DNA of 64,000 nucleotides from Bacteroidota bacterium (GCA_030680835.1 JAUXUD010000032.1:24860-88859), one strand, 5' to 3'; positions 39,717 to 50,789 are shown, counted from the stretch's first letter. Notes: generated by a model from the sequence alone, not told the origin. Numbers and translations: made by a program.

Positions 39717-39752
39717 ATGTTAAATTCCGTTTACTTCAATTCTTAAATTTTA

Positions 39753-42434
39753 CTACAGATTCAATTTAATACCTGCATTTATCTGACGGAATCCTCCGGG
39801 CATAATTCCCGATGAAACCCTGTGTAAGCGGGATGCCTGGTATACTTCATTGCTTATGTTCTTTGCTGCAATAAAAATACTTAATCCGTTTAAATATTTA
39901 GTTTTATGCTTTTCAAATGAATAGGCAATATTTGCATCCAGGGTTTTAAAAGCGGGTAAACTTCCTATAGCACCTTCTGAAGTTTCATTGTTAAAATTTA
40001 AATAATCAGTATACTGTTTCGCTACATAGTTTATATTTACATATATGCTAAAACCCTGATAGGAATAAGTAAGTCCGGTATTTAAAATAAAAGGGGGCAA
40101 ATAGGGTACCGTATTGTTTGAAATTCCATTCTTTCCAAAAACAAAATCCAGTCGTTTTATTTTACTGTAATCGGTAAGTTGTAATTCTTTTGTTACCAAA
40201 CTATCCTGACCTGCTGCTCCCGAAAAATAAACATCAAACCCTCCTCTTTCCGAATTAATTTTATCAATAAGTTCAGATTGGGTTGCGTTGGTATGTTTTG
40301 CTTTTAATAGATCCGAATCTTTAAGCAACCCGCTTAAAATTTTTCCGGCCATCACAGTTCCGGATACGTTTAAAACAATCTGGTGTTTTTCACTGTTCAA
40401 CAATTTATGCAAATTCAGATTGATGGCAGTTTCAATTCCATTAATATTTACTGAACCTAAAGTTTGAAAAGCCTCATTTCTTCCGGCAGAGTAATAATTG
40501 TTTATATTGTTGTTAAAATAAACCAACTGAATGCTGGCAAATTGTTTTAACAAATCACCCCTGATACCTGCTTCATAATTAAAACTAAGCTCAGGTTTGC
40601 GGTTGATTGGTTTTTCTGATGTTGGATTTGAAACAATACCTTCTTCAACATTTAAAAATGCATAATCAGCAATGGGTGCTGTATAACCCCGATAAATACC
40701 CCCGAAAATGTTAATTTTATTTGATGAATTGTCTATTAAAACATAGGAAAGGGTAGCACCCGGAATAAAAGACGAATACACGTTTTTTTGACTGCCAAAG
40801 TATTTGCTTCCGGTATTACCACTCATTTTGGAAATCAACAATTTATCGAATCCAAACATTTCAACCCATTCATATCTAAATGATGGAGTGAATGCTATTT
40901 TTCCATAAGTAAATTTACTTTTTATAAATCCCGAATAGGCAGCCAGTTCATAAAACTGGTCTTTATCAATCGTGCCACTTCTTGCAAAACGGGATGAATC
41001 ATTTTTTATCTCAACATTGGCAAACGATTCCCAATGACCTTTTACTGTAGCCTCAAAATTGACTGCAAACTTTCCTTTTTCAAAATTATATTTTAGAGTT
41101 TGCTGCAATCCTGCAACCGTGAACATGCGATTCCGTGCGCGGGTACTTTCTTTACCGGCAACAACTTTACCTACCCTGATATAATCATCATTTCCAAAAC
41201 TTTTACCATTCAGATAGGAATACCGGTCGGTATAAAAATCGCTTCCCAGATAGGTTTTTGCAGTGGAGGCTTTTATCAGGGTGTTTTCCTGACGCCACCA
41301 GTCGCGCTGAAACTGGGAAGCATATAATTTTGAGGACAATACAACATTTTTACTTATTCTGAAATTATATATAAGATCAACGCCATATCGTTTTGTATTC
41401 AAATCATCCGCATCAAACGGGTTTTGGCTTGGATCCAAGTTAAATGTATAAGGCGTTAACGCACTGTAACTTGCCTTTGATTGTTCCTGGTGATAATTTA
41501 ATTTTAAATATAATGAAGAGCGGGGATTAAATTCGGTATACAATTTTGCAGTGGTATTAAAAATTGAAGATTGGGAATTGTCCTGAAATCCACCGAATTG
41601 TTTGTTTAATACCTGAAGTTCAGCGCCTATTTTATCCCAGGTTCCGCCATAAGTAATGTATTGTGAATGGTAACCCTGACTGCCACCTGTATAATTAATG
41701 CCCAAGGTAGGTTTGATGGGTGGTTTTTTGGTAATATAATTAATTGCCCCGTACATGGTATTGCTTCCGTATGCCAAAATATCTGCTCCTTTTAATATTT
41801 CAATACCATCCAAACGGTCACTGGGTGGATTATAATAGGCTTCGGGTGCCAGGTATGGTGCCGGGGCAATGGGCGTTCCATCTTCCATTAATAATATATT
41901 GCTGGACCTACGCGGATAGGAACCTCTGATACCCACATTTAAACGATTGGAAATACCCATATCACCGGAAACGTTTATACCCGAAACCTTTTTTAAAATT
42001 TCTTCTGTACCAATGGGTTTGCTGAGCATAATTTCCTTTGATGAAATTATAAAATTGGACCCTTCATACTTGTATGAATAATTTGCCGGACTTTCGGATA
42101 TAATTACTTCATTAATCTGTATTGCATTTTTTTTCAGTTTTATTGCCGGTATTTCAACGATTTCATTTTCATTAGAAACATTTACAATCAATTCAACTTT
42201 TTCAAACCCTAAAAATCCGAAAGTGAGATGATGTACCCCGGTTGAAATTTCTGTAAACTGAAAGCTTCCTTTAGAATCGGTATTCTTGTTTAAAATACCA
42301 TCCATAATAACCGAAACGTTTGACATGGTTCTGCCGTCGTCCGCAGTTTTAACAACTCCATTTATAACGGCATGCTGTGCAAAAGTTGAAATGCCTATAA
42401 TTAATATGCCAATTGCCAATATGTATTTCTTCAT
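39753..42434 (-). CDS. TonB-dependent receptor
   Basis: Carboxypeptidase-like domain, plug and barrel; C-terminal GGFRQINAGIKLNL. Confidence 0.95.
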   Translation of the reverse strand: MKKYILAIGILIIGISTFAQHAVINGVVKTADDGRTMSNVSVIMDGILNKNTDSKGSFQFTEISTGVHHLTFGFLGFEKVELIVNVSNENEIVEIPAIKLKKNAIQINEVIISESPANYSYKYEGSNFIISSKEIMLSKPIGTEEILKKVSGINVSGDMGISNRLNVGIRGSYPRRSSNILLMEDGTPIAPAPYLAPEAYYNPPSDRLDGIEILKGADILAYGSNTMYGAINYITKKPPIKPTLGINYTGGSQGYHSQYITYGGTWDKIGAELQVLNKQFGGFQDNSQSSIFNTTAKLYTEFNPRSSLYLKLNYHQEQSKASYSALTPYTFNLDPSQNPFDADDLNTKRYGVDLIYNFRISKNVVLSSKLYASQFQRDWWRQENTLIKASTAKTYLGSDFYTDRYSYLNGKSFGNDDYIRVGKVVAGKESTRARNRMFTVAGLQQTLKYNFEKGKFAVNFEATVKGHWESFANVEIKNDSSRFARSGTIDKDQFYELAAYSGFIKSKFTYGKIAFTPSFRYEWVEMFGFDKLLISKMSGNTGSKYFGSQKNVYSSFIPGATLSYVLIDNSSNKINIFGGIYRGYTAPIADYAFLNVEEGIVSNPTSEKPINRKPELSFNYEAGIRGDLLKQFASIQLVYFNNNINNYYSAGRNEAFQTLGSVNINGIETAINLNLHKLLNSEKHQIVLNVSGTVMAGKILSGLLKDSDLLKAKHTNATQSELIDKINSERGGFDVYFSGAAGQDSLVTKELQLTDYSKIKRLDFVFGKNGISNNTVPYLPPFILNTGLTYSYQGFSIYVNINYVAKQYTDYLNFNNETSEGAIGSLPAFKTLDANIAYSFEKHKTKYLNGLSIFIAAKNISNEVYQASRLHRVSSGIMPGGFRQINAGIKLNL

Positions 42435-42489
42435 AAGATGATATCGTTTTAAATTATTTTTTAGTTCTGCTTTGCGGGTTCAAAAATAG

Positions 42490-42519
42490 TCTATTTATAA
42501 TTAGTCTAAATAAAAATAA
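42490..42519 (-). promoter_or_regulatory. Candidate metalloregulator operator upstream of TonB receptor
   Basis: TTATAATTAGTCTAAATAAAAATAA; near-copy of the 46400-46428 palindrome. Confidence 0.65.
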
Positions 42520-42593
42520 CCTGATTTTTATCAGGTTTTGGTTGCCCAATGCAGATTGTAAAAGATAAATGTAACTATATGGTTATTAAATTA

Positions 42594-43313
42594 TTATGAT
42601 TTTTTGTTTTTTGTCAGGATTTTATGTTGTTTTTTCATCCATAAAAGAAGACCTGTACATCCAAGAATGAATAATCCGATGCCAACAAAGCTCAAATTGA
42701 ATCGTTTGGCCTGCCAAAAATCATAATCATGAAGCTTTACCATCCAAAATCCAAATTGCAAATTATCGTCGGTTTCTTCTTCAATTTCTCCTTTGTTCTT
42801 ATCAATGTATATTTTAGTATGAAGCGGGTCATCGTATGCAATGATATAAACAGGTCTTAATTTTTTATCTTTTCTTGTTTTATAATGATCGTCTGTATTA
42901 ATAGATTTAAACTTTAAATCGGGTTTTACATATTGACTGGCCATTGCCTTTGCAAGGTCCTTCGAAATCGGACTTACTTTTTCGCCATTATTTGCATCAA
43001 TCAGAACCGTAGGTTTGTTTTTTATTTTAACATCATAAAAGACCATTCCTGCTTCATTTTTGAGTTTTATTTCTGAAACAGAAATCTTTTTACCATATGC
43101 ATTGGTTAAAATATTAAATATGCTGTCAATGCCAATTGCGGGAGATTTAATTTTATAATCATAATTAAAATTTTTAATTTTTTTATAGTCTTCTTTCCAA
43201 AACCAATTATAATTTGCTCTAAAAAAGCCTGTAACTACAGAAATAATGAGAAACGGTAAGAAAATTAATCCAATAATCCGGTGTATTTTAAATTGGTTAA
43301 TTTTCCAGTTCAT
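42594..43313 (-). CDS. PepSY domain membrane protein
   Basis: FKIHRIIGLIFLPFLIISVVTGFF; terminal GIGLFILGCTGLLLWMKKQ. Confidence 0.85.
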   Translation of the reverse strand: MNWKINQFKIHRIIGLIFLPFLIISVVTGFFRANYNWFWKEDYKKIKNFNYDYKIKSPAIGIDSIFNILTNAYGKKISVSEIKLKNEAGMVFYDVKIKNKPTVLIDANNGEKVSPISKDLAKAMASQYVKPDLKFKSINTDDHYKTRKDKKLRPVYIIAYDDPLHTKIYIDKNKGEIEEETDDNLQFGFWMVKLHDYDFWQAKRFNLSFVGIGLFILGCTGLLLWMKKQHKILTKNKKS

Positions 43314-44089
43314 TTAACAACATTGATTGTGAGAACCGCCCGGTGCCTGATGCTCTCGTATTGTTTGTCATGAAATGTTCCGGCAGTATTCTCAGAATAA
43401 ACCCAATCAATTACATATTGTCCTTCCCATAAAGGGGTGAAAGTGCATAATCCTTTATCATTTGCATCAATTTCTTTAGACCAACCATTGGGTGCATGGG
43501 CAAATATTTTCCCTCCTTTTACAGGTGACTTTTTGAAATAGGAATAAAAATTAATGGTTTGATTCGTAGAAAAAGTATTCAGTTTTGAATTACTGAAATC
43601 AGGTATCAGGTCCAAATCAAAATAGGGTTTAATTGCTGCAGATTTTAAATTATCTGAGTTGGTTTTGTTGTCACATAAAATTATTTGACGGGCATAATAC
43701 ATGGGCTTAACAATTCCTAAATTTGATTTTCTCAAATCCATTACCCGGGCAACTGAATTAATTGTTAAAACCTGATAAATTCCAGCTGATTCCGGAGTGA
43801 ATTTTGTAATAAACCTGTCCTTTTGTTTTGTTAAAGTTAATTCTTTTTCTTCATTTTTTGGATTGATATAAATGGCTTTCAATCCATCCATTTCATCTAA
43901 CCTTCCACCACTTATTTCATATTGTTTAAAATTTATTTCTCCAAAAAATAAATTAACTAAATGCTCTTTACCTATTGCTGCCATACCCGGCGTTTCAATC
44001 CAGATGAAATGAGCGGAACATACTATATATATTGTAGTAAAAAGGGTTAATGCCAATACTGCTTTACTGAATTTATTAAAGATTTTCAT
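43310..44089 (-). CDS. DUF4198-like periplasmic protein
   Basis: SAHFIWIETPG...VNLFFGE; APNGWSKEIDANDKGLCTFTPLWEGQYVIDW. Confidence 0.75.
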   Translation of the reverse strand: MKIFNKFSKAVLALTLFTTIYIVCSAHFIWIETPGMAAIGKEHLVNLFFGEINFKQYEISGGRLDEMDGLKAIYINPKNEEKELTLTKQKDRFITKFTPESAGIYQVLTINSVARVMDLRKSNLGIVKPMYYARQIILCDNKTNSDNLKSAAIKPYFDLDLIPDFSNSKLNTFSTNQTINFYSYFKKSPVKGGKIFAHAPNGWSKEIDANDKGLCTFTPLWEGQYVIDWVYSENTAGTFHDKQYESIRHRAVLTINVVK

Positions 44090-44101
44090 ATTTCACTAAA
44101 A

Positions 44102-46345
44102 TTAGAATTTGAGTTGAGCCCCAACGATAAAGTTTCTCCCGGGTGAAGGAATAATTCCATTCCAGGAAGCCCAACGTAAAGTGAAATATTTTTCGTCAAG
44201 CAGATTATTAATATTCAGGTAAACTCCCCAATGTTTCCGGTTATAATTTAGGGTTGCATTCATTATGTTGTAGGCTGGGACTGCCCCGTTTTTCCCGTCA
44301 ACAGTTCCTGCTTCAGTATTTTTAGAATCGCTGTATTGTTTTCCTACATAATTATTAAATACATTAAGTATTAAACTTTGGTTTTCGAATGGAAACTTAT
44401 AGCGAATACCTGATGCAGCCAATTGCTGAGGTGCATTTGGCAGCACTTTTCCACTGTCGGCTCCGGTAGTAAATGTTGCTTTCTGCAAGGTAATATTCGC
44501 AAAGCAACTAATTCCTTTCCACGCGCCTAATTCTATTTCTGCTTCAATTCCCCTGTGATAACTTCCACCTGCATTTTTGTTAATTCCACTTTCTGAAATC
44601 ACCTTGTTGGTAAAATCCATTCTGTAAACAGATGCATTTACTGAAAGCCAATTGAATGGGTCTGTTCTAAATCCTGCTTCATAATTCATTGATGTTTCCG
44701 GTTTAAGATCAACACCTGCATCAATGTTTCCCGGATTTAGAGCAGAGTTAAGTGTTGGCGGTTGAAATCCTCTTGAAACGGTAGCATAAATTCGTGAATG
44801 TTCAAATAATTTGTATATTAATCCACCTGAGTATACGAAGGCTTCGGAATTCATTTTGTCGTTTCTTTTTTTGACAAAATCATTTCGTTTATAACTGACA
44901 TTTGAATATCTGATTCCCGGAGCCAGAGTTAAATATTTAGTGATGCAAAACTCATCATATATATATCCCTCATAAATAAAACTTGTATTCACATCATTTG
45001 CGGTTATGGTACCTGTTCTTGATTCCTTATTGGCTCCTGCTATGCTCATATTATCCAACCGGTCGGTATGTATGCGAATACCGGCAATTAATGAGTTTTT
45101 CCGCTTAAACAAATCTTTGGTAAAATTGTAATCAGATACATTACCTATTGCATGTATATCTCTTAAATAACCAGTTGTAGTTGGATTTTTATAAGCAATC
45201 CACCAATCCCTAACAAAATAATTCCCATAAACCGATGTTGAAAATATGTGATATTTATTATATATAACTTTGTAAGATAAGGCGGTGCTGAATCGTTTTG
45301 AGTAAAATTGGTCGCTGGTATGCTGGCTTTGAGTGGGATCAGCATCATATTGTGCCTGAGTTAAACCACCGGGTGTTTCCGAATCTTCACTGAACCCGTT
45401 AAGATATAATGAAATCTCTGAATTCGAATCAGGACGAGTCCCTAAATTTATGGTAAAGTCGTTCACATTAAACTTGCTTCTGTCCCTGAATCCATTTCCT
45501 TGTCTTCTAAGTCCGGAAATCATATAATTTAATTTTCCGTTGTTTCCACCTGTTGAAAGCTGAGCATTTAGTGAATTGAAACTTCCAATGGATACATCCG
45601 CTTTTGTTTCAGGTGTATATTTGCCTTTTTTAGTAATCATATTTACTACACCGCCTACTGAATACCCGCCATAAAGCACGGGCGAAGCTCCTTTAATCAC
45701 TTCAATTCTATCTACACTTTGAATGGGCGTCATATAATAAGATGCAGGATCACCATAATAAGTCATTCCAATTGGAAACTTGCCATCCATAAGTACCAGA
45801 ATATTTCTGTTTCTTAACGGGTCAAGCCCACGCAGACCAATATTGGGTTTTAAACCTCTTCCATCTTCGTCAAGATAATTAACTCCCGGTACACGGTTTA
45901 TGATTTGTCCGATATTCTGAGCCCCGGATTCCTGTATTTGTTTTGCGTCAATTACCGAAACCGTTCCCGGGATATCTTTAATTTCACCTTTTATACCTGT
46001 AGATGTAATGTTTACTTCTTTCAGTTTGTGAACTTTTTCTAATAGATTAAAAGAAATCATTGTTGTTTCACCTGCTTTTACAGATACATTTTGTTTAATA
46101 GGTTCAAAACCAATAATAAAAGCAACAATTGTGTACTCACCCTGTTGAATATTTTTCAATAAAAATTTTCCGCTTTCGTCGGTATACGTTCCAAATGCAG
46201 TTTTTTCTACCTGAATGTTTGCCAATTCAACGGGTTTGCCTGATTTGTCCTTAACGGATCCCATGATGTTTCCTTTATCGGATTGCGCAAAAGTGCTTGT
46301 TGCGTAAGCAATTCCCAGTAACACATGTAATAGATATTTTTTCAT
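44102..46345 (-). CDS. TonB-dependent siderophore-type receptor
   Basis: Carboxypeptidase-like domain, plug INRVPGVNYLDEDGRGLKPNIGLRGLDPLRNRNILVLMDG; barrel. Confidence 0.95.
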   Translation of the reverse strand: MKKYLLHVLLGIAYATSTFAQSDKGNIMGSVKDKSGKPVELANIQVEKTAFGTYTDESGKFLLKNIQQGEYTIVAFIIGFEPIKQNVSVKAGETTMISFNLLEKVHKLKEVNITSTGIKGEIKDIPGTVSVIDAKQIQESGAQNIGQIINRVPGVNYLDEDGRGLKPNIGLRGLDPLRNRNILVLMDGKFPIGMTYYGDPASYYMTPIQSVDRIEVIKGASPVLYGGYSVGGVVNMITKKGKYTPETKADVSIGSFNSLNAQLSTGGNNGKLNYMISGLRRQGNGFRDRSKFNVNDFTINLGTRPDSNSEISLYLNGFSEDSETPGGLTQAQYDADPTQSQHTSDQFYSKRFSTALSYKVIYNKYHIFSTSVYGNYFVRDWWIAYKNPTTTGYLRDIHAIGNVSDYNFTKDLFKRKNSLIAGIRIHTDRLDNMSIAGANKESRTGTITANDVNTSFIYEGYIYDEFCITKYLTLAPGIRYSNVSYKRNDFVKKRNDKMNSEAFVYSGGLIYKLFEHSRIYATVSRGFQPPTLNSALNPGNIDAGVDLKPETSMNYEAGFRTDPFNWLSVNASVYRMDFTNKVISESGINKNAGGSYHRGIEAEIELGAWKGISCFANITLQKATFTTGADSGKVLPNAPQQLAASGIRYKFPFENQSLILNVFNNYVGKQYSDSKNTEAGTVDGKNGAVPAYNIMNATLNYNRKHWGVYLNINNLLDEKYFTLRWASWNGIIPSPGRNFIVGAQLKF

Positions 46346-46399
46346 TTTCTTTTTGATAAATGGTTAATTGTTTATTAGAATGAGCGCACAAAAATATGT

Positions 46400-46428
46400 T
46401 ATTTTTATTTAGTCTAAATAAAAATAAT
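46400..46428. promoter_or_regulatory. Perfect 29-nt palindromic operator candidate
   Basis: TTATTTTTATTTAG-T-CTAAATAAAAATAA, 14-bp perfect arms upstream of TonB receptor gene. Confidence 0.75.
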
Positions 46429-46550
46429 ATGATTTTTATCAATAAATATAATGGAATCACTAGCGAAAGTAAATCCAAGAAAACAGGTAAAATGCCTGAT
46501 AATTAAATTATTAACTAATTATTTTGTTTTCGAAAAAGAAAAAAGTATTT

Positions 46551-48950
46551 CTATTGAAAGCGGGCGGGATCATATCCCAGCATCATTTCGAAGATGGTAT
46601 CAAAAATTTCTTCAGCATTTGGATTGCTGAAATAATCACCATCGGTTCCATAAGGAGGGCGATGGGCTTTAGCTGTTATGGTAAGTGGTTTTTCGTCCAG
46701 GTATTGATAACCATCCTGTTTCTCTAAGATTTGCTGCAGAATAAAGGCACTTGCGCCACCTGGCACGTCTTCATCCAGTATAACCAGTTTGTTGGTTTTC
46801 TTTAACGATTCAACAATGCTGTGTTTAATATCAAAAGGTAATAAAGTTTGCACATCTATTAACTCTATACTGATGCCGGCTTCATTTAAAAGTGCCATTG
46901 CCCTTTGGGCTATTCTTACTGTAGAGCCATAAGTAACAACGGTAATATCCGTTCCGTATTCCAGAATTTCGGGTACGCCCAGGGGTACGTTAAATTCACC
47001 AATATTATCCGGCATTTTTTCTTTCAGGCGATAACCGTTCAGGCATTCAACCAGCAAAGCCGGTTCATCACTGTTGATTAAGGTTTGGTACATGCCTGCT
47101 GCCTGGGTCATATTCCGCGGTGTAAGCACATGCATGCCCCTTATTGAATTCAAAATCATTCCTACCGGAGAGCCCGAATGCCAGATTCCTTCGAGCCGGT
47201 GTCCCCGGGTTCTCACAATAACAGGCGCTTTCTGTCCGCCTTTGGTACGGTATTGCAAAGTAGCAACATCATCACTTAAAGGTTGTAATGCATATAATAA
47301 ATAATCAAGGTATTGAATTTCAGCGATAGGTCTCAAACCCCGCATGGCAGCTCCAATTCCCTGGCCTACAATGGTAAGTTCACGAATGCCGGTATCAAAT
47401 ACGCGGCTTTCGCCAAATTTTTCCTGCAAACCCGCAAAACCCTGGTTCACATCTCCGATTTTACCCACGTCTTCTCCAAAAGCAAAAACCCGCGGATCTT
47501 TAGCAAGCAATTGGCCAAAATAGGCCACCAAAATCTCCCTGCCATCTACCATTTTACTGTTTTCAGAATAAATCGGCTTGATTTCCTTGATTTTTAATGC
47601 GTTTTGATCCGACTGGCTGAAAAGATAGCTGTTGTATCTTTCTTTATTTAAAGCTTCAAATTCTTTCTTCCAGGTCATCAGCAGAGGTCTTTTGCTGTTT
47701 TTCTCTCTAAAAATGAGTCGAAGTACTTTGTTTGAAACGATACTTAAATCTTTTCTTATCGGTTCAGCAATTCCCTGTAATTCATCTTTAAGGGCAATAA
47801 TTTCGGCAGCAAAACTACTTGAGCCGGCAATCTGGTCCAGTAATTCGGCCAGTTCAGCCAAATCGGCCTTAATAGGATTTAAGTATGCTTCCCATGCATT
47901 TTTACGGGCCACATTTACCTGAATTTTAGCCTCATTTTCAAGTACCTCCAGCTCAGCTTCGCTTGCAATTCCATTGCTGAGTATCCATTCTTTAAAACGT
48001 TTATTACAATCATGTTCAATTTCCCAGTTCAAACGTTCTTTACTTTTATAGCGTTCATGCGATCCGGATGTTGAATGGCCCTGGGGCTGTGTAAGTTCGG
48101 TTACATGAATCAGACAGGGAATATGTTTTTCGCGGGCCAGTTTTCCGGCTTCTTCGTATACACTGCACAAGGCACCGTAATCCCAGCCATTTACCACAAA
48201 AATTTGGTAGCCTTCTCCTTTTTCATCCCGCTGAAAACCTTTCAAAATTTCTGAAATACTCTCTTTGGTGGTCTGGTATTTGGCATGAACCGAAATGCCA
48301 TAGGCATCGTCCCATACCGACACCACCATGGGAACCTGCATCACTCCGGCCGCATTGATGGATTCAAAAAAGTGACCTTCGCTGGTACTTGCATTACCAA
48401 TTGTGCCCCAGGCTACTTCATTACCATTGTCCGAAAATTTATTTTCGCCAATCAGATTGGCATTTTGTCTGTAATATTTCGATGCAAGTGCCAAACCCAA
48501 TAATCTCAGCATTTGCGAAGCAGTGGGTGAAATATCGGAAGAAGAATTCTTCAGGTTTTTCAATTCCTTCCATTCCCCTTTTTCGTCCAATGTTCGTGTG
48601 CCGTAATGTCCGTTCATCATTCTGCCTGCACTTGAAGGTTCAGCTGTAACATCAGAATGGGCGTACAATTGGGCAAAAAATTCCTGCACATTTAATAAGC
48701 CGGAAGCCATCATAAAAGTTTGATCGCGGTAATAACCACTTCGGAAATCTCCCTTTTTAAAGGCCTTGGCCATAGCAATCTGAGGTAACTCTTTTCCATC
48801 ACCAAATATTCCAAACTTCGCTTTTCCGGTCAAAACTTCTCTCCTTCCCAGCAAACTTGCAAGTCTGCTTTGGAACACAATGCGGTAATCTTCAAGGATT
48901 ACCGCTTTATATTTAGAATCGGTCTGCACAGTGTTACCCACTTCAATCAT
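46551..48950 (-). CDS. 2-oxoacid (branched-chain) dehydrogenase E1, alpha and beta fused
   Basis: E1alpha (HGYYRDQTFMMASGLL, GNASTSEGHFFESINAAGV) and E1beta (VFAFGEDVGKIGDVNQGFAGLQEKFGESRVFDTGI) in one ORF. Confidence 0.93.
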   Translation of the reverse strand: MIEVGNTVQTDSKYKAVILEDYRIVFQSRLASLLGRREVLTGKAKFGIFGDGKELPQIAMAKAFKKGDFRSGYYRDQTFMMASGLLNVQEFFAQLYAHSDVTAEPSSAGRMMNGHYGTRTLDEKGEWKELKNLKNSSSDISPTASQMLRLLGLALASKYYRQNANLIGENKFSDNGNEVAWGTIGNASTSEGHFFESINAAGVMQVPMVVSVWDDAYGISVHAKYQTTKESISEILKGFQRDEKGEGYQIFVVNGWDYGALCSVYEEAGKLAREKHIPCLIHVTELTQPQGHSTSGSHERYKSKERLNWEIEHDCNKRFKEWILSNGIASEAELEVLENEAKIQVNVARKNAWEAYLNPIKADLAELAELLDQIAGSSSFAAEIIALKDELQGIAEPIRKDLSIVSNKVLRLIFREKNSKRPLLMTWKKEFEALNKERYNSYLFSQSDQNALKIKEIKPIYSENSKMVDGREILVAYFGQLLAKDPRVFAFGEDVGKIGDVNQGFAGLQEKFGESRVFDTGIRELTIVGQGIGAAMRGLRPIAEIQYLDYLLYALQPLSDDVATLQYRTKGGQKAPVIVRTRGHRLEGIWHSGSPVGMILNSIRGMHVLTPRNMTQAAGMYQTLINSDEPALLVECLNGYRLKEKMPDNIGEFNVPLGVPEILEYGTDITVVTYGSTVRIAQRAMALLNEAGISIELIDVQTLLPFDIKHSIVESLKKTNKLVILDEDVPGGASAFILQQILEKQDGYQYLDEKPLTITAKAHRPPYGTDGDYFSNPNAEEIFDTIFEMMLGYDPARFQ

Positions 48951-49178
48951 TGTTCAATTTCATTACTTTCCAAACCTAAAGTTTTTTAGGCATTTAGCAA
49001 AATCAGTTAATAACAAAGATATCATCCCTTTGAAAACAGGTGGTTTTAAATATTGTAATTGAATCGTGCATTTGCTTTTTAACTATTTTTTAAGTCAGAT
49101 ATTTTGCTATTATTTGCATAAGTGCTTACTTTTGGAACAAAAATTGTAAGTACACAAGCATTAATCGAAAATAAAAAA

Positions 49179-49613
49179 ATGAAAAAAGTAATCTTAACCG
49201 CATTTATCGCCTTTAGCGGCCTTTTCGCTGCTCAAGCTCAAACACCTGATGTACAGCCAGCTCCAGCAGAGAACCCAAATCCCGCTGAAGTTAAATTTGT
49301 GAAAGAGACGCATGATTTTGGCATAATTCCGCAAGGAACTCCGGCCACCTATTCGTTTGAATTTAAAAACACCGGAAAAACGCCCCTGATTATTACCAAC
49401 GCCTCGGCAAGTTGTGGGTGTACTACTCCTGATTGGTCTAAAGAAGCTATCAACCCGGGTAAAAAGGGTTATGTTAAGGCTACCTACAATGCAGCTTCTC
49501 CCGGTCCGTTTACCAAAAGCATTACAGTAATGAGCAACGCAAAAAACTCTACTGTTATTCTTTATTTAAAAGGAGATGTGAAACCTGCCGAACAACCTAA
49601 AAATCCTCAATAA
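49179..49613 (+). CDS. DUF1573 domain secreted protein
   Basis: THDFGIIPQGTPATYSFEFKNTGKTPLIITNASASCGCTTPDWSKEAI. Confidence 0.93.
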   Translation: MKKVILTAFIAFSGLFAAQAQTPDVQPAPAENPNPAEVKFVKETHDFGIIPQGTPATYSFEFKNTGKTPLIITNASASCGCTTPDWSKEAINPGKKGYVKATYNAASPGPFTKSITVMSNAKNSTVILYLKGDVKPAEQPKNPQ

Positions 49614-49629
49614 TTAAAAAATTATTTTT

Positions 49630-49670
49630 AAACCTGCACAGGTCATTTTAAGATTTGTGCGGGTTTTTTA
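49630..49670 (+). terminator. Intrinsic terminator
   Basis: AACCTGCACA...TTGTGCGGGTTTTTTA hairpin followed by T-tract. Confidence 0.6.
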
Positions 49671-49680
49671 TTTTTGAATC

Positions 49681-50139
49681 ATGAAAAAAATTATTCCACT
49701 TACCTGCATTTTATTTTTTACATTATCAATTTCGGCTCAAACCGATATTAAAGAAGAAAAAAAGGCAAATGAGCCCCAGGCTGTCATTGAATTTGAATCT
49801 GTTGTTCATGATTTTGGAAAAATTTATGAAGGCAAAACGGCTGAATGTGTTTTTGTTTTTACCAACAAAAGTAAAGTGCCATTAATTCTCAGCAAAGTAC
49901 AACCAGGCTGCGGATGTACCACACCTGAGTGGCCCCGTGAACCCATAATGCCCGGCCAGAAAGGGAAAATTAAGGCAACCTATAATCCGGGAAGTTTTAA
50001 AGGTTCGTTTGGAAAAGGAATAACCGTATATTCAAATGCAAGCAATGGCCAGGTGCAGTTAACCATAAAAGGAGTTGTTGAAGAAATCCCAAAAGAGCCG
50101 CAATCTCCTGTTAAAATTGATGTAGGAGGCGGTTTCTAA
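49681..50139 (+). CDS. DUF1573 domain secreted protein
   Basis: VVHDFGKIYEGKTAECVFVFTNKSKVPLILSKVQPGCGCTTPEWPREPI. Confidence 0.93.
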   Translation: MKKIIPLTCILFFTLSISAQTDIKEEKKANEPQAVIEFESVVHDFGKIYEGKTAECVFVFTNKSKVPLILSKVQPGCGCTTPEWPREPIMPGQKGKIKATYNPGSFKGSFGKGITVYSNASNGQVQLTIKGVVEEIPKEPQSPVKIDVGGGF

Positions 50140-50789
50140 CGTAAATCAACCACTTCAACGCCCGGAAATTTCTTTATATCAAATTCAAACTGGTTGTCAT
50201 CATATTTAAGATTGGGAACCTGATTGGTTACGCTATAAGTATGGATGCTGCCGTTTTTATCAAATACCTGTGAGCTTAAAATGGTTTGATTTGCCTGGTC
50301 GATGGCTACTTTTATTTTAAAGAATTTCTTTTTCTTGTCTTTGGGTGTCAGCTCAACATAAGTTATTTCTTTACCCCCTTCTCTTTTGGGATCTAAAAAT
50401 CTATATAAAAAACCTTTACCGTACATGGTAAAAATATCGTCCAAACGTATGGCTCCGTCTTTAGGAGAATAATAGTTTATCTGCACTTCATTTACCTCCC
50501 GGCTGTAAGTCCAGATATTTTTGTTATTGCAAATAATTAATTGGTTTGCTATGTCGAGCCTGAATTTATTGCCCTTCACCAAAATGGTACCTTTTTGTTT
50601 TTCCTGACTTTTTTCCTGTTTGTTTTCAACCGAATACACAAAATCGGCCTTGATGCTTTTAAAAGCTTTATACCGTTTACTGATTTTTTCCATCAGTTTT
50701 TCAGCCTCATTGGCCTTCGATTTGCCAATTTGTGCCTGGGCTGAACCCAATACCATCACACTGGCCATTAACAGGATTATCTTATTCAC
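50136..50789 (-). CDS. LolA-like outer membrane lipoprotein carrier protein
   Basis: Signal peptide from GTG 50789; RYKAFKSIKADFVYSVEN...KQKGTILVKGNKFRLDI. Confidence 0.88.
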   Translation of the reverse strand: MNKIILLMASVMVLGSAQAQIGKSKANEAEKLMEKISKRYKAFKSIKADFVYSVENKQEKSQEKQKGTILVKGNKFRLDIANQLIICNNKNIWTYSREVNEVQINYYSPKDGAIRLDDIFTMYGKGFLYRFLDPKREGGKEITYVELTPKDKKKKFFKIKVAIDQANQTILSSQVFDKNGSIHTYSVTNQVPNLKYDDNQFEFDIKKFPGVEVVDLR

